From positions 14,223,767 through 14,287,766 of the forward strand of contig OZ059898.1 of NCBI GenBank assembly GCA_964057225.1: a DNA stretch of 64,000 nucleotides. Direction: 5' to 3'. Positions 1 to 11,425 of this stretch are shown in pieces. The DNA comes from Auanema rhodensis (lineage: Eukaryota > Nematoda > Chromadorea > Rhabditida > Rhabditidae). A program made the position numbers and the translations under genes. Below the pieces are notes generated by a model. The model saw only the letters and a list, made by a program, of their open reading frames with translations, was not told the origin of the DNA and made no database searches. Positions within the stretch are counted from its first letter, which is position 1. Each line of letters opens with the position of its first letter.

Positions 1-2266
1 TCTAAGGATTCAAATACTTTCGTGAAATCTATGTTACTTGGTCGACCTTAATTTGAAAGTTTTTTAAACAAAAAAGTTTCAGTTAACCTTCAAGCAAAAC
101 AACCATAGCATCACGCAAAATATATACCGTTGTACAAAGAACGATCACAGAGAAAATCAATGTACAAATTGGATCGACAATTCCCCAGCCTTCCTAAAAA
201 AGGAAATATAAAATAAATTATTATATGACATACGTTGAAATATATTAAAAGAGCTGCTATTAACACACCAATACTCTGAATCAGATCGCCTATGACGTGA
301 ACAAATGCTGCTCGAACATTAATATTTTGAGCATTCTCACCTGAAATTATTGAAAATCGTAAGCATATGTTAAATGAATTGAAATGAAAAAACTTTTTTT
401 TCTTCCTCTTTCTGCTATTTACTTTGAAAAGGTGTTCGTTTATGAGTTATTCACAATTGCATCATGTGAGTTTTGATTGAATAAACATATAAGAATTCAA
501 AATTACAAAATTATTAATAATGCAAACATTTTGCATACAGCTTATAACATATCTACTACTCATTTCTTATATTTTTGAGCTTGTTATAATGTTCAAACAT
601 TACCGCCTGATCCCTCTTCAGCTTCATGTGAATGAGATTTAGCTGATGAACCATGTGAATGACCATGTGATGATCCACCATGAGAATGTGTATGTCCACC
701 AAAATACAGTAAAGCACCCATACTAAATTAAAGAATTAAATTAAAGATAAAAGAATGTAAAAATAATTTTATACATTAAATTGACTAAGACACCTAATCC
801 AGCAGTTATAGCCATAATCGGAGCATCAACCTGAACATAAGATGATTATAAGCTGCAAGACCAGAGATTGATCATACCTCATATTCTTGGCTGATTATTC
901 GGAAAATAGCCATTATAACAAGTATACCAGTTACAATCCAAATGAGGAATACTGAGAAAAATGCACCGAGAACTTCTGCAATATTCGAATTCTTTTATAA
1001 TTTGGAAAATAATTTGAGTTTACCTGCTCGATGAAATCCGAAACTCATTTTCTGGGAAGGCTTTCTTCCAGCTATATATAAAGAAAATAATGATATAAGC
1101 ATAGAAGCAAAGTCAGTGAGCTGGAATATGCTAGGTTTACAAGAAATTTCTTTTCAACTTACTAGGTGAGCAGCATCTGTCACAATAGCTAAAGAATTGG
1201 CTAAAAATCCTCCTACAACTTCACAAGCCATGAAAATCAGGCAAATAATTACAGAAATCCATAACACTCTTTTAGCTTAAATACATCAGATTTGAATATT
1301 TTATAGTAAACTTGAAGATAAGTTGTTATCATGCTTTACTCAGCTTCAAGCACATACCTCGAGCATTACTAGCATTCTTGGAATGTTCATCCAATACATC
1401 ATCATGACAATGAAATTGATCTCTGTTAATGACACTGTCATATACATTTACTCTGAAAATAAGATAAAAGAAAAGTTTTATTTGAAAAATATTTTTATTT
1501 TTTCTCCAAAAATAGACATCAACCAGTTATTTGAATTACAAATCTAATTGAATGAGATTGCTGATTTTTATAGAAATATGTTGATGTGTTTTCAATCTTT
1601 TAAAATCGGAATATATCAAAGAAAATTATTTTTTTTTCAGAAAATAAAAAAAGTGTTGAAATCTTTATGTTGAATTTCCTTATCAAAATTGTAAAATATA
1701 TCATTTTCTTTGTGAAAATTTGATTTTTATTGGACAAAATGTTGAGTATTTTAAATAATTGAAGCACATTTGTATTCTCAAATCTATATAGATAGAATAG
1801 TTTTTTTTTTTTTGAAACAAAAAGTTGTAAGAATGGCTTAGAACAATTAAAGCTGAACTAAGCTCAATATGCATATGAAACAGTGCAATCAAAGAGTTCA
1901 AGTAAGCTTTGAGAAAGAACTTGATCAAAAAGCAAAAATCTTCATTTAAATCGAAATAATTTGAATGAAAATAGTTTTAAAAAAAAGTTTTGAAATAATA
2001 AAGTTCAAAATATTTTTGGTTCATCATAATTTTTAAAATAATATAAAATATAAAGCATAGAATACAGATAGAAAATATAACTGTGATAAGCAAAATGAGC
2101 ATAAACTACGAATGAAATCTACTTTTTTTTTTCAAATTTTTCTAATAAAATCATTTTGTTTTATAAATATTTAGAAAAAAATATAAAAACAAATACATGA
2201 AAGTTATAAAAATGTTTTAAAAACTTACTCTTTTTGAAATAATGGCACCTTCTCCTCCTCCGACAT
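1..2266 (-). CDS. Zinc transporter, cation diffusion facilitator (SLC30/ZnT) family; C-terminus outside window
   Basis: Predicted multi-pass Zn2+/H+ antiporter moving zinc out of the cytosol into vesicles or out of the cell. The start [10 protein letters not shown] lies at 2266-2229 and is followed by at least seven more coding exons down to base 1. Visible in order: a cytosolic N-terminus with HCHDD; TM1 starting [11 protein letters not shown]2 with the zinc-site pattern TDAAHLLTDFAS (HxxxD); TM3; TM4; a His-rich loop at about 610-700 reading GGHTHSHGG then SHGHSHG; TM5 with the second HxxxD ([13 protein letters not shown]); and TM6 ([14 protein letters not shown]). The cytosolic tail begins with [10 protein letters not shown] and leaves the window. 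The His-rich loop and lack of a large luminal insert fit the ZnT2/3/4/8 branch (C. elegans cdf-2 or ttm-1 type). Family assignment is very likely; the exact orthologue is not decided. Confidence 0.93.
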
Positions 2267-3021
2267 AGTTGTTGTAGTGTAATGAACCTTATCTTATCTT
2301 CACACAATGTTTAGTTATGGATGATTTTCTAGTGTCGACCTCTTTAGTTTTAAACCTTATATAACCTCATTTATATAATAAAATTATTTTTATTTTAAAG
2401 AAAATAATGATAATATTGGTAAGATTAATTAAGAGAAAGAGAGGGAGAGTGAGTGAGTGAGAGAGAGAGAGAGAGACAGCACGACTATATTCTTCTGCCC
2501 ACTCAGCTTCAGAAATAATAAACATTTATATTTTAATAATTATTATATATAGTATGTATGACTAATTCTATTAAGAAGATTAACAGATTCAATTTTTAAG
2601 TTCTTATCCATCTCATGCTCCTCCTTTTTTCTTCATTTTTATGATCTTGCTACATCATATTTATTTATATTCTCATTTAATCTGCTTAAAACAGAAATAT
2701 AACCTCGTTCGTTGGTATATTTTAATGTTCAAAAACTGATTACAGAATTAGGAAAGACTACAAATGAGATATTGACTTACATAGATGGTCATTAGCTTGA
2801 CATGAGCACAGACCAGGAGCAGTTACAATCATTTCGTCTAGCTCTCTCTTTCTCTCTCTCTCTCTCTCTTTCTCTCTCTTATATTTTTTGTATTCGAATC
2901 TCTATTAATCATTTATTTTTTTCTCTTTGCTTTGCTTGAATATTCATTGCTTCGTCTTCATCAATGGCTTAAGGTCAAAAATGATATCAAATTGAAGTAC
3001 TTTGAAGTTTATATCTTTATC

Positions 3022-3069
<48 letters not shown>

Positions 3070-3380
3070 AAGGGAGAGAAAGAGAGGGAAAGAAAGGAAG
3101 AGAGAGAATGAAACATAAAATACAAATATCAATTTGAGGTATTAAATCCAATAAACATTTTGAAGAAAATTATATAGAAGGTTATCCAATTAATCAAATA
3201 TATAACTTTCATTTCTTTATAAAGTTAAAGGTTAAATATATATATACTTGTTTACATATAGTTATATATGTATAATAAACAAATAAATATTGTTTTAATT
3301 AGATTTTCTCTTTATTATGTCATCATCAACTTCGAAAGCTATAAAGCTTGAAAGGTAAAATTCTTCGTCTAGTAGTTTAA
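2267..3380. other. Intergenic, with three GA/CT tracts
   Basis: Upstream region of the zinc transporter and downstream region of the next minus-strand gene. It holds a (GA)n tract at about 2431-2476, a (CT)n tract at about 2840-2880 and the long GA tract plus unique tail at 3025-3154 described separately. I see no coding exon. Confidence 0.6.
3025..3154. repeat. GA microsatellite plus unique tail, copy A of a two-copy dispersed repeat
   Basis: About 40 bp of pure GA, then degenerate GAAAGAAAGGGAGAG sequence, then a non-repetitive tail ending in the bases TTAAATCCAATAA at 3154. The degenerate part and tail match 59181-59271 base for base by eye, in the same orientation. The match stops abruptly at the shared ATAA. 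An open reading frame crosses the tract on the minus strand, but it encodes only Ser/Leu repeats and is not a gene. Confidence 0.85.
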
Positions 3381-4244
3381 TTATATTTCCTCTTCATATG
3401 GTGCAGACGCAGATTTCATACGCTGAAAAAAAGATATATAATGAATTTACATCTAGGTTTAAGTGATTTTTTTCATTTTTCGTAGAACGAAGTATTTGCA
3501 TATTGTATAATCATAAATATTATAATTATATTTTAAGTTTAAAGACAAAAAAAAAGAAAAAATGTAGAGAGATTAAGATATTTGTCACCTGTCGGATGTA
3601 TATGTAAAATCTGCGATATATGGGTGTCTTTCGTCCGTAACAAATGTAGAATATTGCAACTCCAATAAAGAATAGCATCAAAAAGAAAACAAAAGCATAA
3701 ATACTGCAAATAATGAAAATTTGTTTTATTTTTCTTCAGAAGAAAAGAAAAAAAATTTTTTTTGGTAGTTCATGATGGATGAAGAGACGAACGATAGAAC
3801 GAACCTATTTATTTTCGGACAACAGTTAATTCCACAACAAATACTATTAATATCACAAGTATATGTTATATTTCCACTATAAACATTCTCCAAAAATGTA
3901 TATGTCTATAAGAAAATTATAAAAAAATATATATAAGAGAAAGATAATAATTATTTTTTTTTAAAAAAAACTACAATTATGATGAAAAATGATTCACAAA
4001 ATGAAAAAAATGCTTACCTTTTTCTCTTTTAAACGTTCAATTTCATTGAGTTCATAGTAACAAATGACACGATCAGTAACATTTTCTGAATCTGATAGAA
4101 GAGTTCTGTAAAATATAGAATTTTAGCTCATTAAAGATATGAAATAGTTAAGAATTGAATTAACTGATAGAAATGAAGTAACACAACTTACAGTGATAAT
4201 ATTGATGGACACTCAAAAACCAATAAGAAAAATGGAATAATCAT
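3381..4244 (-). CDS. Small single-pass membrane protein with CCGxxCC motif (STMC6/VOPP1-WBP1-like)
   Basis: Type I membrane protein of about 130 residues in five exons (4244-4192, then about 4107-4020, 3907-3807, 3703-3590 and the last near 3423-3381). Order: signal peptide MIIPFFLLVF; a short ectodomain with an N-glycosylation site (NVT) and Cys in VICYYELN; a second site (NIT); then YTCDINSICCGINCCPK, directly followed by one TM segment (YAFVFFLMLFFIGVAIFYIC) and a basic cytosolic tail ending PYEEEI. The CCGxxCC block immediately before a TM is the hallmark of the STMC6 group (VOPP1, WBP1, CYYR1, Shisa), whose members act in endosomal trafficking or as adaptors. The tail lacks an obvious PPxY motif. 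The fold assignment is inferred from cysteine spacing only. Confidence 0.72.
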
Positions 4245-5615
4245 TTGAATATACTTTTTATGTAATTTTTGAATTTTCGTTTGAAAGTATATAGATGAAC
4301 GTTATTCTATTCCTGGAAAAAAAAGAATTTACATAAGGAAAAAATGATATTAATTGGCTGAGAATGTACTGGCGGAATATATGTATATGTGTGTATACAT
4401 ATATTCGTATGTAAGCTAAACAATGCTGATAACTCTCAGCAAAAAATGTAAGAAAAGTAAGAGATAGAGAGAGAGAGATAGGAAGAGAGAGAGAGAGAAA
4501 GAGAGAGAGAAATAGAGAGAGAGAATGAAGAACATGCAAAAGAAAGCTCCGCTTTTGAACGTTGTCATGGTGATGAATATATGAACTACATGTGTGAATG
4601 TAATTGAATGAAGAGCTAACGAATTAGAGAGAAGAAGCAAAAAATATTATAGAAATAGAATAATCAATGGAATTTAATAGATTTTTAAGCATTTTATTTG
4701 GAATATGATGGAAAAAACAATGGAACAAGGCGCTTATATTAAGAGGAAAAGTATGAAAAATTCCTTATTCACATACTTTGGATTTTTTGAATTTGCCATC
4801 AAAGTGACAACATAACATCAAGTTATCTTCCAAAGTGTATAAGCTAAACTATGTTCTTCATAATATTTTAGACGTTCAACTATTTGATATTCATGAGTAT
4901 TGGAGAATAGATACAAAATGCTTTTGAAACATTTCTCTATGAGATTACAATTTCCAGCTTTTGCTAGATATTTCCATCAACTTCATTGTAGTTCTTCTGA
5001 CATAGCGTAGCATTTCAGATAAAAATTGAAATATTCGCCGAATTTTAGGTTTCACAATGCTGAATTTCACAAAAAAAAATTCATTGATTAATCTGGTCAA
5101 ATTAGTGTGTCCATTAAGAAAATGATGAAACAAGTCCATAAATGGAGGGCACAAAGCAATGATTACTCAGATGATCAAGATTGTACTGAAACAAATTGCA
5201 TAATTTCTTGTTTTTAAGCAAATTCAACTGGTTTTTTTAACCTTTTCCTTTAAAACAAATTTGAATATAACTAAACTAATTATATAAATATATATATGAT
5301 CAATTGAAGTTTAACTATATTAACTATATGTATAAGTATCGTATACATTGATTATTAGGCCTTGAACTATGTAGTTTGGATATTACTAACTATCACTTTA
5401 TCCCTTCTTTTTCTATCAAAACATCAATATTGTTTTTTCTTTATATTGATTTGTATTACATTTTGATTTTTTTTCTTCGTTCCTTAATTCCAACTTATCT
5501 CATTTTCCTCTTTTTTTTTGAATGTTTTTTTATTGAATTTTAAAACTATATAGATTATATTAAATTATATATAATATTATTATTTTAAGAATTATATATT
5601 ATTTAAGGTAAAGGT
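4245..5615. other. Intergenic between divergent genes, with GA tract
   Basis: Holds a (GA)n-rich tract at about 4461-4525 and otherwise AT-rich unique sequence. An open frame at 4945-5154 (-) has no recognisable motif, no convincing splice context and AT-driven composition, so I do not call it. A shared 5' region for the 3381-4244 and 5616-6042 genes is likely. Confidence 0.5.
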
Positions 5616-6042
5616 ATGGTGTTGAAAACGATTTTTTTGCTCCTCATCACTGTTGCAATGGCTGTTATTCCAGCATTTACGATGTTGGCATATTTCCAAT
5701 CTATCTTTCCATGTGTTTCCAAGATAACGACTTTACCTTTTCTTGTGATCTACTTAATACAGGTTGAACTTAATTTTATCAGCTTAACTATGCATATATT
5801 TATATATATATATATATTCTTCAATATTAGAAGTATATCTATAATATCTATTTTAGGCTGCTTTTGTGTTGATTATCGGATTTTCTGCAATGATGATCTA
5901 TGCTGATTTTATGTTTCCTCTCGTCATGCATATTTTTGGATATATATTCACAAAAGCTGGCTTATCATCATCTAGCTCATCATCATCAAAAGAAGACAAA
6001 TTGAAGAAATCGTTTAAGAATCGTAAAATACGTAGTCAATAA
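5616..6042 (+). CDS. Small hydrophobic membrane protein, unknown function
   Basis: Two exons (5616-5762 and 5857-6042) joined in phase 0 by a 94-bp GT..AG intron give a 110-residue protein. It begins MVLKTIFLLLITVAMAVIP, with two to three hydrophobic segments (about residues 4-27, 37-60 and 62-80), then a Ser run (eight serines) and a highly basic tail (KEDKLKKSFKNRKIRSQ). The basic tail after the last TM suggests a cytosolic C-terminus. I do not recognise the family. It is followed after about 250 bp by the RING-like gene on the same strand, so the two could be co-transcribed. Confidence 0.68.
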
Positions 6043-6293
6043 TTATGTTTTAACAAATAATAATAAAAAAGAATAATTAATAGAAACAACTTAAATATAT
6101 ATTTATGTATTTTTTTTTAAATTTAAATTATAATTATAAATAAATTTTTATATAATTTTAATATGCTAATTATGCGTATATATGTACATATCAGTATATA
6201 TGCTAATCAAAAAAAAACACATTTAGTTTACGTGAAATTCACGTGAGAAGATACACGTGCATTCTTATTTTGTTCTCACGTTAATGAAATAAT

Positions 6294-7340
6294 ATGAATT
6301 CTCCAAATAACCCTACAAAGTCATTAAATTTTCTTCTTTTTTTTTTATTATATTTTACTAAATATATATATTTAATTATTATAATAATTATGAACATATA
6401 TTTATATATTTTTTTTGCAGATTAGATAAAACCCCTGCTTCGCCTGCAGCCGATTCTGACGATAAGACGATTGATGAAGTAAAATTTGAAAAAAAAAATA
6501 TTTATATAAATGTTCAAGTATTGTTTAAGGCGAATGACGTTATGCCTGAAATGGAGTGTTGTGATGGTGCATGTGGAAAGCTGATGCTGCGACATGATTT
6601 GAAGAAGCTTGAATGCCATCATTCTTTCTGCCAAAAATGCATTATTTTGGAAAATTTAGGCAAGAAGCTCAATATAGTATAACTATATATTCATATACTT
6701 ATATATCTATGATCACATATTTATATATATATATACTTATAATAGAAAATTCTTTAATCTTTGAAGATATTATGAAAATCTCGTTTAGAACAGCATAATA
6801 GCTGCTTTAATCCTAATACATCCAGTATGGCTTCGGACTCAGTGATCTCATGTTCATCGGTGATTTTTATAAAAAATTTAAAAAAAGGTTTTAGTTTGTT
6901 TCTTTAATTTCAATGTTACAGTCAGATTCATCAAATGTGGACATTTTGACCTTCAAATATGGTGATGTTATGAAAACATTAGATTGTTCTAATTTAACAT
7001 ATGGTATGTGATTATCATTCAAACAAAAAAAAATCTTTTTTTTTTCTTTGGTCTTTTTTTTCTTTTCGAAATACGTTTTTAGGTCAACTTCTTTTAAGAT
7101 TAGCTAGCGAATTTGATATTGCTAAAGAGAAATACTTATTTCTTACATGGGATACTAATACTATGGTAATTTAAAATTGATCAATTAACTATATATATAT
7201 AATTAAATTAATATAATTATATATATATATTATAGGGAAGTGATAGTAAAGAACTACATCAAATACAATATGATGATTCTGTGAGTGTATTAAGCATCTC
7301 AAATAAAGCCATAGTACATTTACATGTTGTCGAAGAATAA
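6294..7340 (+). CDS. RING-like zinc-finger protein with C-terminal domain of unknown fold
   Basis: The main exons are 6421-6676, 6794-6859, 6922-7003, 7083-7165 and 7236-7340, all joined in frame. The exon after the acceptor at 6420 reads LDKTPASPAADSDDKTIDEV, then a Cys/His cluster: ECCDGACGKL, LECHHSFCQKCI, HNSCF. This resembles a C3HC4 RING core, but the final Cys pair is degenerate (CFNPNT instead of CPxC). After a Ser-rich linker comes a conserved-looking block FKYGDVMKTLDCSNLTYGQL ... IVHLHVVEE, rich in alternating beta-type residues, possibly ubiquitin-like. The N-terminus is uncertain: an in-frame first exon MNSPNNPTK at 6294-6319 works only with a weak donor (GTCATT). Otherwise translation begins at an internal Met or after trans-splicing. 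Family not identified; an E3 ubiquitin ligase role is a guess from the finger. Confidence 0.66.
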
Positions 7341-7829
7341 ATTCTCATTAAAAACAAACGTATCGTTTGCTCCTTATTTGTTCTTTTGTTGTTGTTTATA
7401 TTTTTCATCTATTTACTTTAATTATTCTTTTTTTTTCCTTCTTTTTTAATGGAAAATATATAATATTATAGTTTTGCCAAAGAATGATTTATTATTAAAC
7501 AACAAATATCAACAAATAAGTTTGATATGCTTTTAGCAACAAAACAACATCAGATATTTCTAATTTTCTCGGCTTTTTCATTTACAAACAATTAATTTTA
7601 TTCATTTTTTTTGTTTTCAAGAAAGCAAATACTAATCATTTGAATTAATATTTGAGAATGATGGGGCCTGAGAAAATTTCGAAACAGAAACCCGATAACT
7701 TGAATGAAGATTATGTTTTTGCTGATATATTATGCATTTTTTAAGCGATAACCAAAAAAGAAATTATTAATAAAACTTTTTTGATTTTTTTTTTTCAAAA
7801 TTTTTTTTTGTGTGTATTCTTACTCTTGT
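7341..7829. other. Convergent 3' region
   Basis: Short AT-rich gap between the 3' ends of the RING-like gene (+) and the FKBP gene (-). It must contain both 3' UTRs. No coding signal seen. Confidence 0.5.
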
Positions 7830-9006
7830 TTAGAGCTCATCCTTCTTGATGAGCTTTTCAAGAGTAATCTCGAAGTAGAGGGTAGCCTTTCCTGGGATTT
7901 GTGGAGAACGTCCTTCATCACCATATCCTGAAAAAGAAAATATTCAATTAATTATTATATATGTTATATAATTGATTATTTAATTATAAAAAAGAAAAAA
8001 CTAACCAAAGTCGGATGGGATGGTAACCTTTCTCTTCTCACCCTCACACATGTTAGTCATGGCAATGTCCATTCCCTTGATAACTTGCTGAAAAAGTAGT
8101 AAAAATTAAGAATACGCTGAAGCATTTTAGAAATAAAAGTGTATATGCTAAAACTTACTCCTCTGTTCAACTTGAAGATGAATGGAGCATTACGAGAGAA
8201 AGAAGAATCGACGAAGGTTCCGTCTTCAAGATGAAGAGTGTATTGTTGGTGGATGGTATCTCCAGATTCGGATTTACGGCACTTATCTTCTTCGATCTTG
8301 TGAGTTTGCTACAAAAAGATTGAAATGATATTAAAAGAATGGCGAAAAGGTATCTAGTCTACCTCGATGATAATTCCTTCTTCAGTGGTCCACTTCTCTC
8401 CTGGGATAGAACGGAAAATATCAACAAGTTGGACGGTGTAGTAGAGAGTCTGATCACCTTCGATAGCATCTCTGCAGAAAAAAAGTATATGATAAGAACT
8501 ATTTTCATTAAAGAAATGATGACTAATACCTTTCTCTTCCCTTCTCTCCGAATCCAAGAGCAGATGGAATGACGACCTTTCTCTTCTCTCCGATGCACAT
8601 ACCAGTCATAGCTCTGTCCATACCAGCAATAACTTGGTTCTTTCCGAGAGTGAAAGTATATCTGTAAGTATTGATTTCATGTTAAAGAATTATTTCTTTC
8701 ATGACATACGGCTTCTTTCCGAAGTTAGATCCGACTTCCTTTCCATTCTTGTCAGTTAATTTGTAATATTGGTCAACAACATCACCGGCTTGAGACTTGA
8801 TCTTACATTTCTCAGCCTTTATTGGCTTGATGATCTTAATTTCAAGTCCATCCTCGTCCTAAAAAAGTCGATTATAGAACGATCTTTCAATTACAAGAAC
8901 AAGAAGACGTTATAGGATGTCTGCTACTTACTTTCCAGTTAAGTTTTTGTTCTTCCTCACAATAGACAAGGGCGGCCAAAGCCAACAGACAGATAATCTT
9001 GTTCAT
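7830..9006 (-). CDS. ER-resident FKBP-type peptidyl-prolyl isomerase with two PPIase domains and KDEL signal
   Basis: Catalyses cis-trans isomerisation of proline peptide bonds in the ER lumen. The protein starts [16 protein letters not shown] (signal peptide). The first FKBP domain carries [54 protein letters not shown] and [10 protein letters not shown]. The second domain carries [53 protein letters not shown] and [10 protein letters not shown]. The last residues are KKDEL, a classic ER-retrieval signal. Small introns interrupt both domains. Two tandem PPIase domains plus signal peptide and KDEL match the nematode ER FKBPs (C. elegans fkb-3/4/5 group), linked to collagen and cuticle folding. 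An acceptor-like TTTCAG ends 3 bases before the ATG, suggesting a 5' UTR intron or spliced-leader addition. Which paralogue it is remains unresolved. Confidence 0.96.
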
Positions 9007-9012
9007 TACCTG

Positions 9013-11201
9013 AAATATGAATTTAAAATTAGTAAATTATTCACTCAATGAAGATATAATTAACGAGAATTTCGAAATGGTATAAGAAAATGCTTTAAAA
9101 CGATGAGACAAGTTTTACAAGTGGCCCATTGGCGTCGTTGTAGCTGGTCCAAGTTACATCTGATTCTCTATATCGTAACTGTCCATCGGACATGTCCATG
9201 GTGGGCGGTAGGCAACGTCAGCATTCTCACAGCTTTAAGACAACTATGAAGAATGACGATTGACATGCAAAAGTAAAGACGAAGTCAAGGAGAGAGGGGA
9301 ACAGGTCAGTATTGCTGAATGATTTTAATAGTAAGAGAAGTCGATAAAAATCCGGATAGTTTCGTGTTTACGCTCAAGTTTAAGTCAGAAATCACCATTC
9401 GTGCAAAGGGTTACAGTCTTTTTCAGTTTTTTTATTTCATATTCGATGAAACAGAATTTCATCAATATAGTAATAGTTGGATAAAACTATACAATGGGAA
9501 GATAAGCAGTAAAATAGATTCGTTTTATAATCAAAACACCACAAAACTGGAGGGTTACATCTAAACTTTCAAGACTGAATTGCAAGAATTGGCATTCTCA
9601 TATGAAAATGAGACTGTTTCGTGACCAAATATACTATGGTTCTACGACAAATCACAAAAATTCATTAAATGAAGATAGAACAGACGATAGATAGAGCTAT
9701 AAGTCCAGCATCAGCATCAGCATCAGACGACAGTAACGCCGAAGACGTCTTCTGTCCGATCGTCGTCGTCGACCTCTAGGTCACGGGCAAACTGGTTATA
9801 GAGATGTTGAGAAGAACATGAACAGAGGTGGTCATATAGAGATATATATCCATATATGTATATAAAGAGAGAGGTAGAGAGACAGAGAGAAAGGGAGAGT
9901 GGGAGTGGGAAGAAGAATGGATATAGAGAGAAAGAGATACCAGTGCTACGGCGGGATAGATCAGACACTCAGAAAGAACCAAGAAGCAATTCGTGAGATT
10001 CATTTAGAAGTTTTCAAAAAAAAAAAAGAATCGGATCCCCCTTGTATGTATCACAAGGTGAGCGCAGTTAAGGTGGTACGATTTATAACTGACTTTTGCT
10101 GAAAGGAATTAAGGATATTGAATGTTTTCGATTAAAATTTCAATTTTTATGAACATTTTGGATAACTGGACTAGAAGTTGAAGAAGAAGAACAGAGTGAT
10201 GTGTTGCTAAGAAAAGAAAGATGGTAATCGATGGCTCTCATCTTTTTCTGGAAGTTAGTGTTTAGAAGGATGGAGATTGGACAGCAGCAGAAGGCGAAAA
10301 GTCTGTTCTGGATCTGTTCATCTCAACACATGTTGCAACTGACCTTTCACAAAAAGCTTAATACACCAGAAAAGCTAATGACTAATCTAAAATAGACGAA
10401 TGTTTAGATATATAATCCAAACAACTAGTATAAAGAAGAAAATGTTCTAATACGAGTCTAAAATTTGCTTTTATCATCTAGGAACTATGATCTCTTATCG
10501 AAACTATGAGAAAGAAATGTATAAATTGAACTAGAAAATTAGAACTAATAGTCTTAAACAGAAATTTCTATTATTTCCTAAATCAAAAAGGGAATCAAAG
10601 GCGTTTTCTCGTTTATTTTCTAGGATAATAGTCTTAAATACTAAAATGAAACATAGCACAGACATTCGAAAAAGCCAATGTGTAGAAAATCAGTTGGCGC
10701 TCTTAGGTCAAATGAATGAAAATCGAACTGCAAATGAACAACTAAGAAGACGATACTGAATTCGTTTTTTTTTTTTCATTTCATAGAAAAAGTAGAAGGG
10801 ATTTAGATTTTCATAATCGAAATGAAAAAGAAAATGAGAAGAGAAGGAGAAGAAAATATAAACATATTACATAGCTAAGTAATATTTATATACGAAGAAG
10901 AGACTCAAACTCAAAGAGCCTGCACTACTTCGGTCATTTTCTGACTGTTTTCTGTGGTTGTAATAGTTGAATGACCTCGAGCAGAGGGAGGACCTAAGAT
11001 ATTGATTGGATCTGAAAAGATAAAAGCCGAATTCCACCTTGACCTTCCTACTATGCCAACTTTCCTTACGGCTCGGATTTACCTTGTATTTTTGGCAGCA
11101 TATTAACTAACTAATAATATCCTATAAGAAATAGGAGCTTGAAATTTGGAATCTGATTAGGTTGCTGACACTGATGTAAAAAAAAGTTTTCTATTTTCAG
11201 T
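9013..11201. other. Intergenic upstream of FKBP; no gene supported
   Basis: About 2.2 kb. The part nearest FKBP (9120-9240) is less AT-rich and has a TGACGT-type core (ACGTCA at 9215-9220, read on the minus strand as TGACGT), a plausible bZIP site. Short CAGCAT repeats occur at 9708-9726 and a GA stretch at about 9864-9900. Open frames at 9319-9564 (+), 9723-10003 (-) and 9899-10102 (+) have no motif or splice support, so I do not call genes here. Confidence 0.5.
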
Positions 11202-11274
11202 GGTCCTGTGGTGTAGTGGTTATCACGTCTGCTTTACACGCAGAAGGCCGCCGGTTCGATCCCGGCCAGGACCT
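11202..11274 (+). tRNA. tRNA-Val (anticodon UAC)
   Basis: The cloverleaf folds by eye: acceptor stem GGTCCTG paired with CAGGACC, D-arm containing the A-box TGGTGTAGTGG, anticodon stem TCTGC/GCAGA with loop TTTACAC giving anticodon TAC, a short variable loop, and a T-arm GCCGG/CCGGC around TTCGATC with the B-box GGTTCGATCCC. No intron. A T-run follows at 11283-11287 for Pol III termination. The base after the acceptor stem (discriminator, 11274) is T, whereas valine tRNAs usually have A. Confidence 0.96.
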
Positions 11275-11425
11275 ACTTTCGTTTTGAAATTTTTAGTGAA
11301 GAACCGAACATAATTTTTATATTTGAGCAATGTTTATTTTATAAAATTTGCGAATGAAAGTGTCAGTGATGAGACATATAATAAAATATTTTGTGAAACA
11401 TAATTTACATAATTAAGAAGATATA

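Noticed and set aside
4945-5154. 69-codon frame on the minus strand
   Set aside because: No motif or splice support; could be chance in AT-rich DNA.
9319-9564. 81-codon frame upstream of FKBP
   Set aside because: No motif, no splice or leader context, AT-driven composition.
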